From NCBI RefSeq assembly GCF_030272615.1, contig NC_081410.1, forward strand, positions 509,052,942 through 509,116,941: a DNA stretch of 64,000 nt, given 5' to 3'. Below the pieces are notes generated by a model. It searched no databases and was not told the origin of the DNA. It saw only the letters and a list, made by a program, of their open reading frames with translations. The number at the start of each line of letters is the position of its first letter. Positions within the stretch are counted from its first letter, which is position 1. This stretch comes from Cryptomeria japonica (Eukaryota > Streptophyta > Pinopsida > Cupressales > Cupressaceae). Shown here in pieces: positions 32,176-44,378 of the stretch. Both the position numbers and the translations under genes were made by a program.

Positions 32176-33395
32176 TGTTGGCATTTTGGTAATGTTTTTT
32201 GGCATGTTTAGTTGTGATTGTCATTGATGGACACATACTTATTTAATGTATGAGTTATTCTCCACCGGCAATATGTGTTGTATTGATCACATCGGTATTA
32301 TATGCCATTGAATGTATAGTCTTTTTTTATAGAAGACTATCAGTGTTTTGCAGAAGATGCTTACCGGTCAAAGCATGACCAAAGACCTCAAGCGGTATGA
32401 AAACCTCAAGTGGTATGAAGACCTCAAGCAAAATGAGGACCCCTAGTGGCAATTAATCTTTTTGATCGGAAAACTATGTTCCAGTTTACAAATCTTTGTC
32501 CGTTAATTGATATACTATGTTAAATCGATAACATTGTAAAGTGTGATGATTTATCATCCACCGACACTGATGCGGTGATTCAACCGGTAAAACTATATAG
32601 TGTGATGAGTTATCATCCACTAACCTTTGGTGGTGTTTCTGTGTCGTGTTACCAAATGTGTCTACATGATTTGAACCTAGGAAATTGTAATCCAATCTCA
32701 TTGGACCAACATGAAATCAACTTCCTATTTAAGGACATCATGTCTAGGGTTTTAACATGTGTGTATGTATGTTGAAAAGTGAAGTTGTTATAGAGGAATT
32801 GTGTGATAGAGATTGAACATGCAAAGGATAGAAGACTAAAGTAATGCTGCAATGCATTAACAAAGAGCAGTCAAGGATCTAATCAAGCATTTTGTGCTAC
32901 TTTCTAGATCATTCACTTGTTGATTACTAATCTCTTCAACAAGTCTAAAACCCTTAACCGGGTAGGCCTAGTCAAGCCTATTGTAAATCCTCTAACAAGG
33001 TGGTTGATAGTTGTGGATCTAAAATCCTTTAATAGGGTAGTCTTTAATAAGACTTATCTCCTAATAGAGATCTAGATTCCTAACAGGACCTATTCTGGTG
33101 AAGAACATTGTAAGGCCTTAATTGGTCTGACCTTAACTAGTTTGGTTACTTTTCTACAGATAGTTGACTTGTGAGTTTTACTCATCGTGGTTTTTCCCAT
33201 TTGGGTTTACACGTCAAAATATCTTGTGTTATGGTGATTGTGCTTCTATGGGTGAATGCTTTATTTTCTATTTGGCTTACCTGTGTTTTAATCGATTTGT
33301 TGTTTAAACTACTATACGGGTCTGCAGTAAAATTGCTTAAGAGTTTGGTTAAGTTTTTGGGCATACTAATTCACCCCCCCTCTTAGTATTCATCA
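32176..33395 (+). repeat. 5' LTR of element B
   Basis: About 1220 bp, TGTTGGCA...ATTCATCA. Compared with the 3' LTR it has some 21 extra bases after the first eight (TTTTGGTAATGTTTTTTGGCA). A stem-loop array occupies 32946-33190 and the C-tract lies near 33373. Confidence 0.87.
32946..33190 (+). repeat. Stem-loop array in 5' LTR of element B
   Basis: ACCC-TTAACC-GGGT, CCT-CTAACA-AGG, AGTCT-TTAATA-AGACT, ATCTC-CTAATA-GAGAT and TCC-TAACA-GGA follow one another. They end at the conserved GTGAGT-TTT-ACTCAT stem before CGTGGTTTTTCCCA. The 3' LTR copy is at 39306-39560. Confidence 0.65.
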
Positions 33396-33397
33396 AT

Positions 33398-33409
33398 TGG
33401 TATCATAGC
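33398..33409 (+). other. Primer binding site of element B
   Basis: TGGTATCATAGC, one change from the initiator-Met site, two bases after the LTR end. Confidence 0.8.
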
Positions 33410-33445
33410 CAACCTTTCTCTAATTCTAACCACTTGAAAGGAGAT

Positions 33446-34726
33446 ATGGGGGAATACAACATGAGGGAACTCACTCACAGTTTGGCTGAATCTAAGAGAG
33501 CCTATGATGAACTCAAGATTAGGTATAAAGCCTCTTTAGCCAAAAGAAGAGAGCTTGCTGAGCAAATGATGGAAAATACTGAGGACAACTCTTCTGATGA
33601 AGTAGACATGGATACCCTTGTCCAAGACGTGGAGAAACTAAATGAGCCAAAGACTAACCTAGGGAGGGAGCTAGAAGGACTGACTATCAAAATGAGTTAG
33701 GAGCTATAAAATAGAAGAAAAGATGAAGATCTAGTCAAGGACAAGGAGTGTGAGATCTTTAAGTTAAACCAAGAAATTGTTACCATTACCGCTTATCTGC
33801 AAGAGGGTAAGGAAGAGAAAGAAGAAATGCAAGCAGAACTCAATGCATCCATTTCTCAGAATGAAACTTTGATGAAGACCAATGATGATTTTTTGAAGGA
33901 ACTTGTTGAGACAAAGGAGATACTTGCAAAGTTCAATTGGAGTGTTGCGAAGTTGGACCAAAAGCTACAATCAATGAAGCCATCAAAGGATACCTCTCAA
34001 ATTGGTTTCTCTGCATATGAGGAAGGTGAAACCTATGGAACCAAGACTGATGTACCTAAGGAGCAATTGACACCTAAGATCAATCGAAGCATAGGTAAGC
34101 CAAAGTTCAAACCCGTATGCTTTAACTTCCATAAGGAATGACATATTGCCAATGTGTATAGGAGCAAGGCTTATAATAATTTCCCTTACATGCAAAACAA
34201 TGTGTATAACCACAAGGCTAGAACTGGTAGATTTAATGGTCATTGTTATGCATGCAAAAATTTTGGGCATAGATATTTTGAGTGTAGATTAGTTATGAAC
34301 AACCTTGGAAGTTATGCACCAAGATCAAAAGGAGTTGTCCTGGAACCTCCTATGAACCGGAACCCAAACCGGTACAATGGTTATGGAGTGGCAAATAGTT
34401 GGAGAGAAACTTGTTTGATCTGTCGTGGTAGTAGTTACACAACTACAACATGTAGGAGGAAGAATGGAAATGTGAACATCAGACCATGGAGAGAACCTAG
34501 TATGGTATGCTATCATTGTCATAAACTGAGACATATTTCCAGAATATCCAGACTGAAAAAGAATCCACTAGAAGGCAAACCGGTTGACCCTGAAGGTGAC
34601 AGGAAGGTCAATGTTGAAACCACATGGGCTAATATGAACAAAACTTGGAAGAAGAAGTCTGAAGAGATGCCACAAGATGTACCCATTTCTACACCCAGTG
34701 TGGAGACCTCTGACCCAGAAAATTAA
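33446..34726 (+). pseudogene. ORF1 (gag-like) of element B with four zinc-knuckle positions
   Basis: The start is the ATG at 33446 (MGEYNMRELTHSLAESK); an upstream in-frame TTG is not needed. The first 230 codons are charged and heptad-like, with an acidic stretch (NTEDNSSDEVDMD), which suggests a coiled coil. Four cysteine/histidine units follow: CFNFHKE(stop)HIANVY, CYACKNFGHRYFEC (intact), CLICRGSSYTTTTC (no histidine) and CYHCHKLRHISRIS (last cysteine lost). Stops lie at 33698 and 34139. The role is presumably packaging of element RNA, inferred from the knuckles and position. Confidence 0.7.
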
Positions 34727-35180
34727 GCTTCGAAAAGCTTAAGGGGGAACATATCGGTAACAATGTTTCTGACCCCCGGTGTGTATCAGTAAAGTGTTTT
34801 TGTCGGTATCGGTTACCTATCAACCAACAAAAGAAATGAAGTGGTAAAGTTAGGGTTTGTGCCCTATTGGTGATGCATTTATTATGGTAGGTAGGAGCAT
34901 GTTTAAAAGGGAATCTTGTTGTCATTTTTACTTACCTATTTTCGAAGTAGAATTTTTCTATCTTGAGCAATGCAATAAGAGCGATTCATCTTGGATTCGA
35001 AAGAATCTAGAAAGAAATCTTGCACAAGATCTTGCAGCTATTTCAAGCTATCAGTGTGGAAGTCAGATCGGTAAAGTAAGCTCTTAGAGAAGTGTGTTGT
35101 GCTCGACTTCATAGAACCCTAGTTCGGAATGAAAATGTATTTTTCATCGAATCACTCTTATCATTTGAAACTATTTAGAC
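34727..35180 (+). other. Spacer between ORF1 and ORF2 of element B
   Basis: About 450 bp without a supported gene. It contains several GGTA/CGGT-rich words and an AT-rich end, and element C has a similar spacer. Whether ORF2 is made from a separate transcript or by reinitiation cannot be told. Confidence 0.4.
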
Positions 35181-38100
35181 ATGCCTTCTGCTAGTTATTT
35201 CACACTTGAGGAGTCATCTGAATCCCTTAGGAAGAAGGTTAAATATAATGTCCTATCTCAAATTACCACCGAATTCATTGTCAAAGGGCATTTTTTTGGT
35301 TATATTGATTGCAGATTGGAAGACCTAGGGTCTCTAGTGATTCACTCCTAGTTAAGTTTGTTATGTGGGAAAGACAAGAAGATTAAACTAGAATATAGTG
35401 TGATCGAGAAGAAGAAATTTCACAATGCAGTGTATTTTTTTAAAGAATTCACAGATAATCAGATAAGAATCACTCTCAGCAGGGTTCATGGTGTCAAAAT
35501 GTATCTTGAACAAACTCATGATATCACACTTGAGGCAATCTATGTCATGACCAGTTTCTGCAATGTTGGAGAAATACCTGTTCTTTGCAAGCTCACAAAA
35601 ACCAAAGTGATAGAGCTTACCGGTTCTGTGAGCGACAAGAGGGCAATGACTGTTAATACCATTAGAGATGATTTGGTGAAGTATGCATGCATGGTAATCA
35701 GGTATAGAGTATTTTATGCTAGCATAATGAACTATGTTCCTATAGCTGTGATGCATGCCGCTTATCAGATGATCAAGGAGAATGCAGAGTATGACTTGTG
35801 TACCTGTATGCAAAAACAACTCATGGAGAATTTGAAGTCCATCAAAGAGGACAATTCTCTGAGGTTCAAATTTGGTCAACTGCTTGTCAGTTTTTTTTTA
35901 TATTTTCAAGGGTATTTTCCAAGAGTTAGTGATGTTCAAGTGATCTACCAGTCACAAGACAAATCAAGGAGAGTCTACAAGCAGTAGGATCTACTTATCT
36001 AGAAACTCTAAACAAGTATTTTGATGAGTTCAAATTGAATATGAACTAGACAACAAGAATATTAGGTGATCTAGTTAAAATATATGAAGATGATATCTAC
36101 TTCACAATCAAAGTACGAATCATTGTATAATGGAAGAGGTTGAGCCCAGACAAGATGAAGTTGAGCCTATAGGCTATGAAGTCATGAATGATATACTTAT
36201 TGGGTATGCTTCTACCCTACATGCTTCACTACTAGATCCAAAGAAGAAGAGGACTAGTACTTACTTAGAGAGGATCAAACCTACTGAAGTACTGAAGCAA
36301 AAGAAGAGGAAAGTTGTGCCATTGGCATCAACACCAGTTACATCTGATGCCAATCCTAAAGTGACCAAGAGGTCACCAAACAAGAAGAAACCGAAGGCTA
36401 TTCCGCCAAAGGTATTTGAAAGGGAGAGAAAAATGAAGAATAACACATCGGATTTAGAAGACACTCTATCAGAGGTAGAAATGAAGAACACAAGGCAACC
36501 AAGTAAAAAGACAAAGACAACCAGTAATTTTCCTGCAACCTCTGCACCAGTAAATATACATGTTGCTTCTTACTATCCCATGACACATTTTCAAAGGATT
36601 ATGAAGAATATTAGAATAAAAATTCTTGATGATCTTAGTGATATTGAAAAGGAAGAGGTAGAGCTAAAGGTCATTAAATATTTGTGTGATAATGATCGGT
36701 CTCTGATTGATATTAAACCTATTGTTCCTAATTTTTTGTATAATTATTTGGATAATAAATGGTGCATTGTCATTGAAAAGGAGCAATAAATTAGGGAAGA
36801 AATTTTTGCCCAATATTTTCCCAATGCTTCTAATTCAGAATTGTTTGAGATTCTTAATCGGTACAAAGGCATATTTTTCATGCAAAGAAGAAGACTTCAG
36901 TTACTCGGAGGGAAAACCTCTGAAGTAGAAAAAGACACCCATCTGCAGGCTAAAGGAGTTGTCAAGATGCAGAAGGTATCCGAAGAAAATTGGCAAGCTA
37001 AGCAGGAGCCTGACCTATCTACATTTAAACCAGATGAAACCTTCAATGATCAGGGAGAGAGAGTAACTAAACTAAATGACCCTATTTATGTAGATGCACT
37101 AGATTTTGAAGGTACTCAACCGGAGGAAGCAGATAAGGAGAAGGAAGAGAAAGAGAGAACACAAAAAGAGAAAGAGGAGAAGGAGAAGGCAGAGAAAGAG
37201 AAATATGACAAAGAGAAAGCAGAGAAGGAGAAGGAAGAGAAAGAGAAACATGACAAATAGAAAGCGGAGAAGGAAAAGAAAGAGAAAGAGAAACAAGAGA
37301 AGGAGAAGGCAAAGACAGGAAAACTGGAGAAGGAGAAAGAAGAAAAAGAGAAGGCCAACAAGGAGGCTAAGGAGAAAGAAGAGCAGGAGAAGAGGAGACA
37401 ATAGGAACTCAAGGAAAAAGAAGGAGGATAGACTCCCAAGGCAACTGGAGAGCAAGATTAGACTACACAGGTTGATCCCATCGGTCGCAGTGAGCTGACT
37501 CTTGTTTGTTTCATTGGGTAAGAAAATGAAAGTGAGCTACTCCAAAGCATTCAACTGGATCAAGAACAATTGGAGGAACTGAGGAAGAAGAAAGAAAAGG
37601 ATGTTATCCAATTTTGTGTTGATACTCTCTTGAGGTTAGTCCCTGATTGCACTCTTCCCAATTCATATCCTTCAATGGCCCAGCTAAAACTCCTCTGCAC
37701 TTTAGTAGGTGATCAATTGCAATCTTTAGAAGATGTTGCCCAAGTTTCTATAGAGAAGAAGCATTAAAAATCTCAAAAATTTGCATTAGTAAAGTACATG
37801 GATGAAGATAGAGAAAATCTAACAGATAGATGATATCAGTCAAGCCATGGATGAAGGTAATAAACTTCTGAGAAAAATCTGCCAACCTCCCCTATTCTGT
37901 GAGGATGCTCTGAAAAAGAAAGGTCAACTCCAATCGAAACTAAAGAAGTATATGGAGACCTTCAAAGTTCCTTATGATTCCTTCACTATGTATGGGTAGA
38001 CAATAAAGACTTTTAGTCAATAGATAGCCAGGATTGACTCTGAGATCTACAAGCAAAATCATGATCTGTAGAAGTTACAAATGTTGTTGCTACCAAAGCT

Positions 38101-38311
38101 CCAAATTCTTCAGGAGTGCCTTATGAACATGGAAGCTATCATTGTTACTCAAGAGATGAATAATATGGATTCCATGGAGGAGCTAGCCTTTAAGATGAAG
38201 ACACAAAGTGAAATTGTGGCCTCACTCTTGGACACCTGGTCCATAGACATGAAGGCATTCCTCAAAGACTTTAAATTTATTTTTGAGAAGTTTTATACCT
38301 TATTGTCATAG
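35181..38311 (+). pseudogene. ORF2 of element B, long frame of unknown function
   Basis: The start is the ATG at 35181 (MPSASYFTLEESSES). Blocks in order: YIDCRLEDLG (35305-35335), a TAG at 35349 fitting CAG, a helical cysteine-containing domain to 35987 (MQKQLMENLKSIKEDNS, RFKFGQLLV), a frameshift, IGYEVMNDILIGYAS (36169-36213), basic proline-rich KKRTSTYLERI and NKKKPKAIPPK, a second helical domain to 36790, a Lys/Glu repeat (37125-37430), LLRLVPDCTL (37626-37656) and a helical C terminus. Blocks match A and C. No polymerase, protease or integrase motif is present. Length without breaks would be about 1000 residues. Confidence 0.62.
37125..37430 (+). repeat. Purine-rich Lys/Glu-coding repeat in ORF2 of element B
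   Basis: About 300 bases almost entirely of GAGAAGGAG- and AAAGAGAAA-type words on the plus strand, coding EKEEKEKAEKEK-like sequence with internal stops (37258 and 37402). It would be a highly charged single helix. Complementary-strand frames here (Leu/Ser/Phe-rich) are shadows. Confidence 0.75.
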
Positions 38312-38571
38312 ACATATAATTTGTTTTCATGTTTATGTAATATGTTTTTGGTCAATTACTGAGGCATGTTTTACTTTGTCATTGTTGGCAAAATGGGAGT
38401 AATATTTTGTCATGAAAATTTTATGGGGAGTAGTATTGAGTTTGCACATGCTTATAATTTTTTTTTGCAAAGGAAGTAGTGTACATGCTTAGGGGGAGTA
38501 ATTTTGATTATGACATCTTTTTTTGTTCTGGAAGCACTTTGATGTCAAAATTTTCCTAAGTGTTGCCATCA

Positions 38572-38588
38572 ATGCCAAAGGGGGAGAT
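38572..38588 (+). other. Polypurine tract of element B
   Basis: GCCAAAGGGGGAGAT directly before the 3' LTR, within a longer CATCAATGCCAAAGG context shared with D. Confidence 0.87.
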
Positions 38589-39767
38589 TGTTGGCATGTT
38601 TAGTTGTGATTGTCATTGATGGACACACACTTATTTTATGTATGAGTTATTATCCATTGGTAATATGTGTTATATTGATCACACAAGTATTATATGCCAT
38701 TCAATGTATAGTCTTTGTTTATAGAAGACTATTGGTGTTTTGTAGAAGATGCTTACCGGTCAAAGCATGACCGAAGACCTCAAGCGGTATGAAGACCTCA
38801 AGCGAAATGAGGACCCCTAGCAGCAGTTAATCTTTTTGAACAAAACACTATGTTCCAGTTTACCATTCTTTGTTTGTTAATCGGTATACTATGTTAAACC
38901 GGTAAAAATGTAAAGTATGATGAGTTATCATCCACTGACACCGATGTGGTGATTCAACCGGTAAAACTATATAGTGTGATGAGTTATCATCCGCCGACAC
39001 TTTGGTGGTGTTTCTATGTCATGTTACCAATGTGTCTAGATGCTTTGAACCTAGCAAATTGTAATCCAATCTCATTTGACCGACATGAAATCAATTTCCT
39101 ATTTAAGGACATCATGTCTAGGTTTTTAACATGTGTGTATGTATGTTGAAAAGTGAAGTTATAGAAGCATCATGCGATAGAGATTAAAAACACAAAGGAT
39201 AGAAGACTGAAGTAATGCTATAATAGATTAACAAAGAGCAGTCAAGGATCTAATCAAGCATTCTATGCTACTTTCTAGATCATTCACTTGTTGATTACTA
39301 ATCTCTTTGACAAGTCTGAAACCCTTAACCGGGTAGGCCCAATCAAGCCTATTGTAAATTCTCTTACAAGGTGGTTCACAGTTGTGGATTTGAAATCCTT
39401 TAATAGGGTAGTCTTTAATAGGACTTATCTCCTAACAGAGATGTAGATTTCTAACAGGATCTGTTCTGGTGAAGAACATTTTAAGGACTTAACCGGTCTG
39501 ACCTTAACCGGTCTGGTTAATATTCTATAGATAGTTGATTTGTGAGTTTTACTCACCATGGTTTTTCCCATTTGGGTTTCCATGTCAAAATATCTTGTGT
39601 TATGGTGGTTCTGCTTGGTGGGTGAATGTTTTATTTTCTATTTGGCTTATCTATGTTTTAACCAGTTTGTTGTTTAAACTACTATGCCGGTCTACAGTAA
39701 AATTGCTTAAGAGTTTGGTTAAGTTTTTGGGCATACTAGTTCACCCCCCCCTTCTTAGTATTCATTA
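38589..39767 (+). repeat. 3' LTR of element B
   Basis: About 1179 bp, TGTTGGCATGTTTAG...ATTCATTA. The end is TA rather than CA, a likely point change since the target duplication follows at once. Confidence 0.88.
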
Positions 39768-39772
39768 GTGAA

Positions 39773-42278
39773 TCCAATATTGGACTCACCAAAATTCTGA
39801 GACTCCTTTCTCTTCGAATAATCTTGTCTCTTTCCTTTTCAAAAGAAAAAATTTGGTTCTCCAAAGTCAAAGTTTGTCCATCAATGGATTTTGTAAGTGA
39901 AGTTAGTTCATCAAAAGAATTAGCAATAGTAGCAATCTTTTCTTGGAACTCCTTTATCCTTTTATCTACATTTGTTATAAGAAACTCTATATTACAACAA
40001 ACCCTATACATGTTAGTACCCTATTAAAAGAGTTTTCAATAAGTATAAGTTTCTCTTCAACCTTCCTCTTCTCTATCTCAATAATCTGGTCAAAAGAGGC
40101 TTTCTTAGTTAGAGTAAATCTTTCAAGTACTTGCCGGTCAGAAATTTGCTGCAATGATTGAAATTTTTTAGATATGTTCTCTGTCAATGTGTTAATCTTG
40201 CCGGAAGGGCTTGCTTCATTTTCAATCATACAATCAGGAATCAATCTATGAAAAATTGTTATTGATTGATCTATTATTCCTTTGTCTACGGATCCTTCCT
40301 TCATTAAATTTTGAGTAGTCATCATCATTAGCTCTGTGGGACTCATCTCTGTTATTGATTTCTTCTCAACTTGAGAAGTGCCAATTGCCAAAAGGTTTGT
40401 TGCAGAATCAACTGCCGATATGGTACTAGGTGTCTTATCAGTCTCCTTTTCCTTATCCTCTCCTGGTGTATTTCTTTTGTCATCCTCTTTTGCAATGGTG
40501 GGTTCACCACTTCGTGCAGTATATGTTACTATCGGTGGAGTATTATCCACAATGTTATCATTATCCTCTATACTACCTATATTACCTTGCTCGGACTGTA
40601 CAAATGTAGTCTCTGTTGGTTTAGTCTATACACTCTCATTAGTTGTAGGATTATCTACTAGTTCATTCAAAATTTGATCTAAACTTCCCAAAATTCCTTT
40701 CCCTTTAGATTTGTCTGGAATGGTGGGAGTTGATGCCTTAGAAAATTCTTTTTGAGAAGTAAGGAAATCAAGATTCTTTGGGAAGAATTTACCTCAACCA
40801 TCTCTGGTCTCATATATTATCTCATTGACTCTACCCATCATTAATATTATTTGTCAGGGTTTGCTACTAAAGATTGTTCTATTTGAAACTTCTATACATC
40901 TTTTCATTTCCTCATTATTTATAGAACCACACATACTCAAAAGTTCAACTTCTTTAATCTCTTTGTCCCTCCTGATTGCATCTAATCTCCTTGCATCTAA
41001 CTTATTATACAATGATAAAGGAATTTTCTTCAAAATCTATACCAAAGCCTTCTTATATATGTCTAGATGTAACAAGATTGCTTCTTCCATTTAATTTTTC
41101 TCATTATTATTTAAATCTTCATAGAATTTCGACACATTCTTCAAGATTTCATCTTTAGTTACCTCATCTATCAATTTTGCACAAGTAATTGGGGCCATGA
41201 TGGTAACATTACTAGATTCAATTGCTTCATCTATCATACTCTTTTTCTTCTTGTTGGGGATTGTAGGAGTGGCTGGAGCAGGCTTCCTCTTCTGAGTAGG
41301 TTTCCTTGATGAAGGTGTGGATGTTGTTGTTACCTTTCTTAGTAGCTTCCTCCTTGGTTCCACCTTCTTCTCTTCTACCAGAGGATTGTCATGTTTCTTC
41401 CTATGTACCCTTCTGAATGCAAGAAGTTGATTATCCTCTGGATCAGAATCAGAAGTGATAGAAGAAATGAAAGTCAAGAGTCTCTTTACCTTAGGAGCAC
41501 TAGCCATTGTCAGTTGATCTATTGGTTTAGATCCAGAACCTAGTTATGTATCTATCCTGTGAATTACATTTTGAACAAATGTAGATATTTTGTCTATTTT
41601 CTTTTCCCTCCTTTTCTTGTTGAAACCAATTTTAATCTCAAGAGCCTTCTCCTTTGCAATGCCAAAGTTTTCGGCCTTATCATCCAAAGGAGCATCATTA
41701 AGCATTTTAGCATATAGTTCCAATATGTTGTCGTTAACTTCATACCCCAATTCAGTAACCCATATTGTTTGAGGTTCCACTGATTCCATGAGTGTCTCAT
41801 CTATTTTTACCATGAAGCAGATATCACTGTAGTATTTCTCCAAAATGTATTTGGAGATTCTCTCCCTGAGTCTCATGTTCTCTTGAAAAGTTTTAAAGTA
41901 TCCCCAAAGCTTCTCATCATCGTTACTGCCAAGACTGGTGATTGCATCTTTAATCTACATACCTACCGGTATGTCATGAGCCTAATGTTTCTTTCCCAAA
42001 CTCGGTACCTCATTCAAGAAGTATAACATCAATTAGACAATAAGATTGCCAAATCAAAATGTTCCTTTCTTAACCCCTTTGATCTTGCCAAGATTTAAAA
42101 TTAATTCACTTCTCAACCATTCACACAAATCATACTTTTCATTACTCTTTATCATTTGATATGTAGCATGGATGCATGAACTAGCAACAGAGTTCAATCA
42201 ACTTGATTGAGTTACCTTGTAGTTGATGATCATGCTTGTAAATTTTCATCTATATCTTTGATGGTGCTCACCCTTATT
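39773..42278 (-). pseudogene. Element C ORF2, middle piece (between B and D)
   Basis: On the minus strand from 42278: a helical domain (YDLCEWLRSELILNLGKIKG and GNLIV) matching A, then DICFMVKIDETL and LGYEVNDNILELYAKML (near 41735-41770). A basic Pro/Thr/Lys section follows (KKVEPRRKLLRKV, RKPTQKRKPAP, 41220-41400), then a Glu/Lys/Asp-rich stretch (40440-40550), FHRLIPDCMI (near 40225-40250) and a long helical end (NVDKRIKEFQEKI). Stops lie at 41544, 41091, 39987 and elsewhere. It is homologous in order and in several blocks to ORF2 of B and A. Confidence 0.65.
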
Positions 42279-43339
42279 TGTTGGTATTTTGGTATGGTTT
42301 TGTCATTGATGTCAACACCTACTAAAACACTAGCACTTTGGAGATCCAATAGCATTCACTGGCAAGCAAGTAACTACTGCACAATTACTGGTATATAGTT
42401 CACAGGCAGGATATAATGATCACCAACACTTGAAATGATATGGAAGACACCTGGTAATATCGAAGACATTGTGTGGACATCTTATCTTAATGAACTAATC
42501 ATTGGTATATTCATATTTGCATATTTTCTTTTACCGACAAATGGGTCCAGGGTTACCTAGGGTTACACCGGCAAGTTTATCTTTTCTAGATTAGCATGGC
42601 ACGCTATGGAAATGATTAATTATTGTTGTAAATGCATTAAGCCGACATGTTTAATCGGTTATTGCATCAGATATTATATTATTTGTTAAATGTTTTTATT
42701 GTAATATCTTGTAGAGCTGACCTACTAAAATTGGTCTTAGGTTATGGTATAAAGGTAAGATCTTATTTGTAAGATCATGTGTGGAATGCGAAAAAGAATT
42801 GTGTGAAGGTATATGTGAGGTTAAGCAGTACAATACATACAAACATCATTTAAAGGTGAAGCTAGGTTTTTGTGAAAGCATATCAGCATTACATTGGTAC
42901 TGAATCCAGCATATGAAGATGCTATTTTTGGCAGTACATTCTTATTGGATTTAACCATCCAACTATAGTCAGTGTGACTCCCATTTTGTGATTGAGCAGT
43001 GAGCTCTAGGTTGTTGGCCTTTCTGCATATGCAAACCCCATTTATGTACACTTACTATCTACAGTAGTATCATCTGATTATGGGTAAGGTTTCCCACCAT
43101 GGTTTTTCCCCTTACAGGGTTTCCACGTACAAATATTGGTGTCATGTGTTGTGGATGACTTTGTGTTTATGTTTCATGCATTAATCTTTACCGGTATAGC
43201 AATTAACTATTAAAAACTATCTACCAACATACTTAACTGGTTTACCGGTATTAAGCATTAAGTTGGTTAAGTTGTTTCTGGTTTGAATTTATTTGACAAC
43301 TGATTCACCCCCCCTCTCAGTTGTCTCTGGGACCTAACA
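42279..43339 (+). repeat. 5' LTR of element D
   Basis: About 1061 bp. Possible TATA box GTATAAAGG at 42747-42755. It includes the conserved motif TTTCCCACCATGGTTTTTCCCC near 43090-43112 and a C-tract with CTCTCAG near 43305-43320. It aligns with 47943-49008. Confidence 0.9.
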
Positions 43340-43341
43340 AT

Positions 43342-43353
43342 TGGTATCAGAGC
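43342..43353 (+). other. Primer binding site of element D
   Basis: TGGTATCAGAGC, a perfect initiator tRNA-Met type site, two bases after the LTR end. Confidence 0.9.
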
Positions 43354-43395
43354 TTAGTCCTCTTTTGCAGAAGTTTAATAGCTTGAGGAGATCCA

Positions 43396-44322
43396 ATGTC
43401 TACTAATTATTTTAGTAAGGATAGTCCTAAACTTGATGGAACCAACTATGGTATATGGAAGATCAGAATGGAGACACGTCTAAATTGCATTGCTAAAGAT
43501 GTCTGGGAAGTTACAAAGAAAGGTTACACTGTTGCTGTACCTGGTCAGCCCAGTCCAACTACCTTGGCTAAAGATGAGGAAAATGATTGCGAAGCAAGAG
43601 AAGCACTTTTGAGCGCATTATCAGATCAACAAATCATGGGATTATCAAATAGGTCTACTACTAAAGTTATTTGGGATCATTTGGAAACACTGAATGAAGG
43701 AGATTCCACAGTAAAAATTGCAAAACTTGAAAGCTTCTTGGTCAAGTATGAACATCTAAAAATGGAAGAAGATGAAACGATTTCTGCTTTTATGGAAAGA
43801 GTAAATGAAATTGTTTTGGGTATTAAATGTTGTGGAGGAACCTTAAGTGAGGATGAAATTGTTTCAAAATTTTTAAGAGGAATGCTACCGACATATAAAA
43901 TGAAGGTTACTGCTATAAATGAGTTAAGAGCAATGCCTAATACATCAGTAACTAGGGATACATTGATTGGGAAACTTTCAGCTTTTGAATTGAAGAATTT
44001 GGTCTTGTTGCTACTATTAAGACAGATTTAGCCTTTAAAGCATCAACATCATCTGCTCCATCATTTGACAAATCTAATTGGAAAGCCTTTTATGCAAGAG
44101 AACTTGAACAAAGCAGGAAAGAAAATGAAGAACTTGAAGAACTTGAAGCATTATTTGCAAGGAAAATGCCTGAAGGTCCAATTGGAAGCAAATATGAAGG
44201 TAAAGCACCCTTTAAATGTTTTAACTGCAATAAGATAGGTCATATGGCTTTGAGATGCCCTGATAGACATGCTAGACTAAGGGAAGAAGCTAGAAGAACA
44301 TACAAGCCTAATCTTGAATATT
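43396..44322 (+). pseudogene. gag of element D
   Basis: ATG at 43396 (MSTNYFSKDSPKLDGTNYG), then the copia gag core (WKIRMETRLNCI, IWDHLETLNEG, KLESFLVKYEHLKM, FMERVNEIVLGIK, FLRGMLPTYK). A one-base frameshift near 44000 separates it from the nucleocapsid part, which has a charged linker and an intact zinc knuckle, CFNCNKIGHMALRC (near 44217-44258). A TAG at 44322 ends the block. Confidence 0.87.
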
Positions 44323-44378
44323 AGAGATACAGATTTAAGAAGAACAAAGACAAATCTTTTTACATTGCTGATGAAGGT

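Larger units (their letters stand above)
32176..39767 (+). mobile_element. Element B: pol-less LTR retrotransposon nested in C
   Basis: LTRs at 32176-33395 and 38589-39767 have flanking GTGAA duplications (32171-32175 and 39768-39772). The internal region is 5193 bp with primer site, first frame (coiled coil, four zinc-knuckle positions), second long frame, and polypurine tract. There is no protease, integrase, RT or RNase H. It is the most complete of the three related copies and inserted into the second frame of C in the opposite orientation. Confidence 0.9.

Noticed and set aside
37082-37498. Overlapping frames on both strands of the Lys/Glu repeat
   Set aside because: They are shadows of the purine-rich repeat; only the plus frame continuous with ORF2 has homologues in A and C.
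42821-43051. 76-codon minus frame repeated at 48485-48715
   Set aside because: It lies in both LTRs of element D and is conserved only because LTRs are copies of each other.
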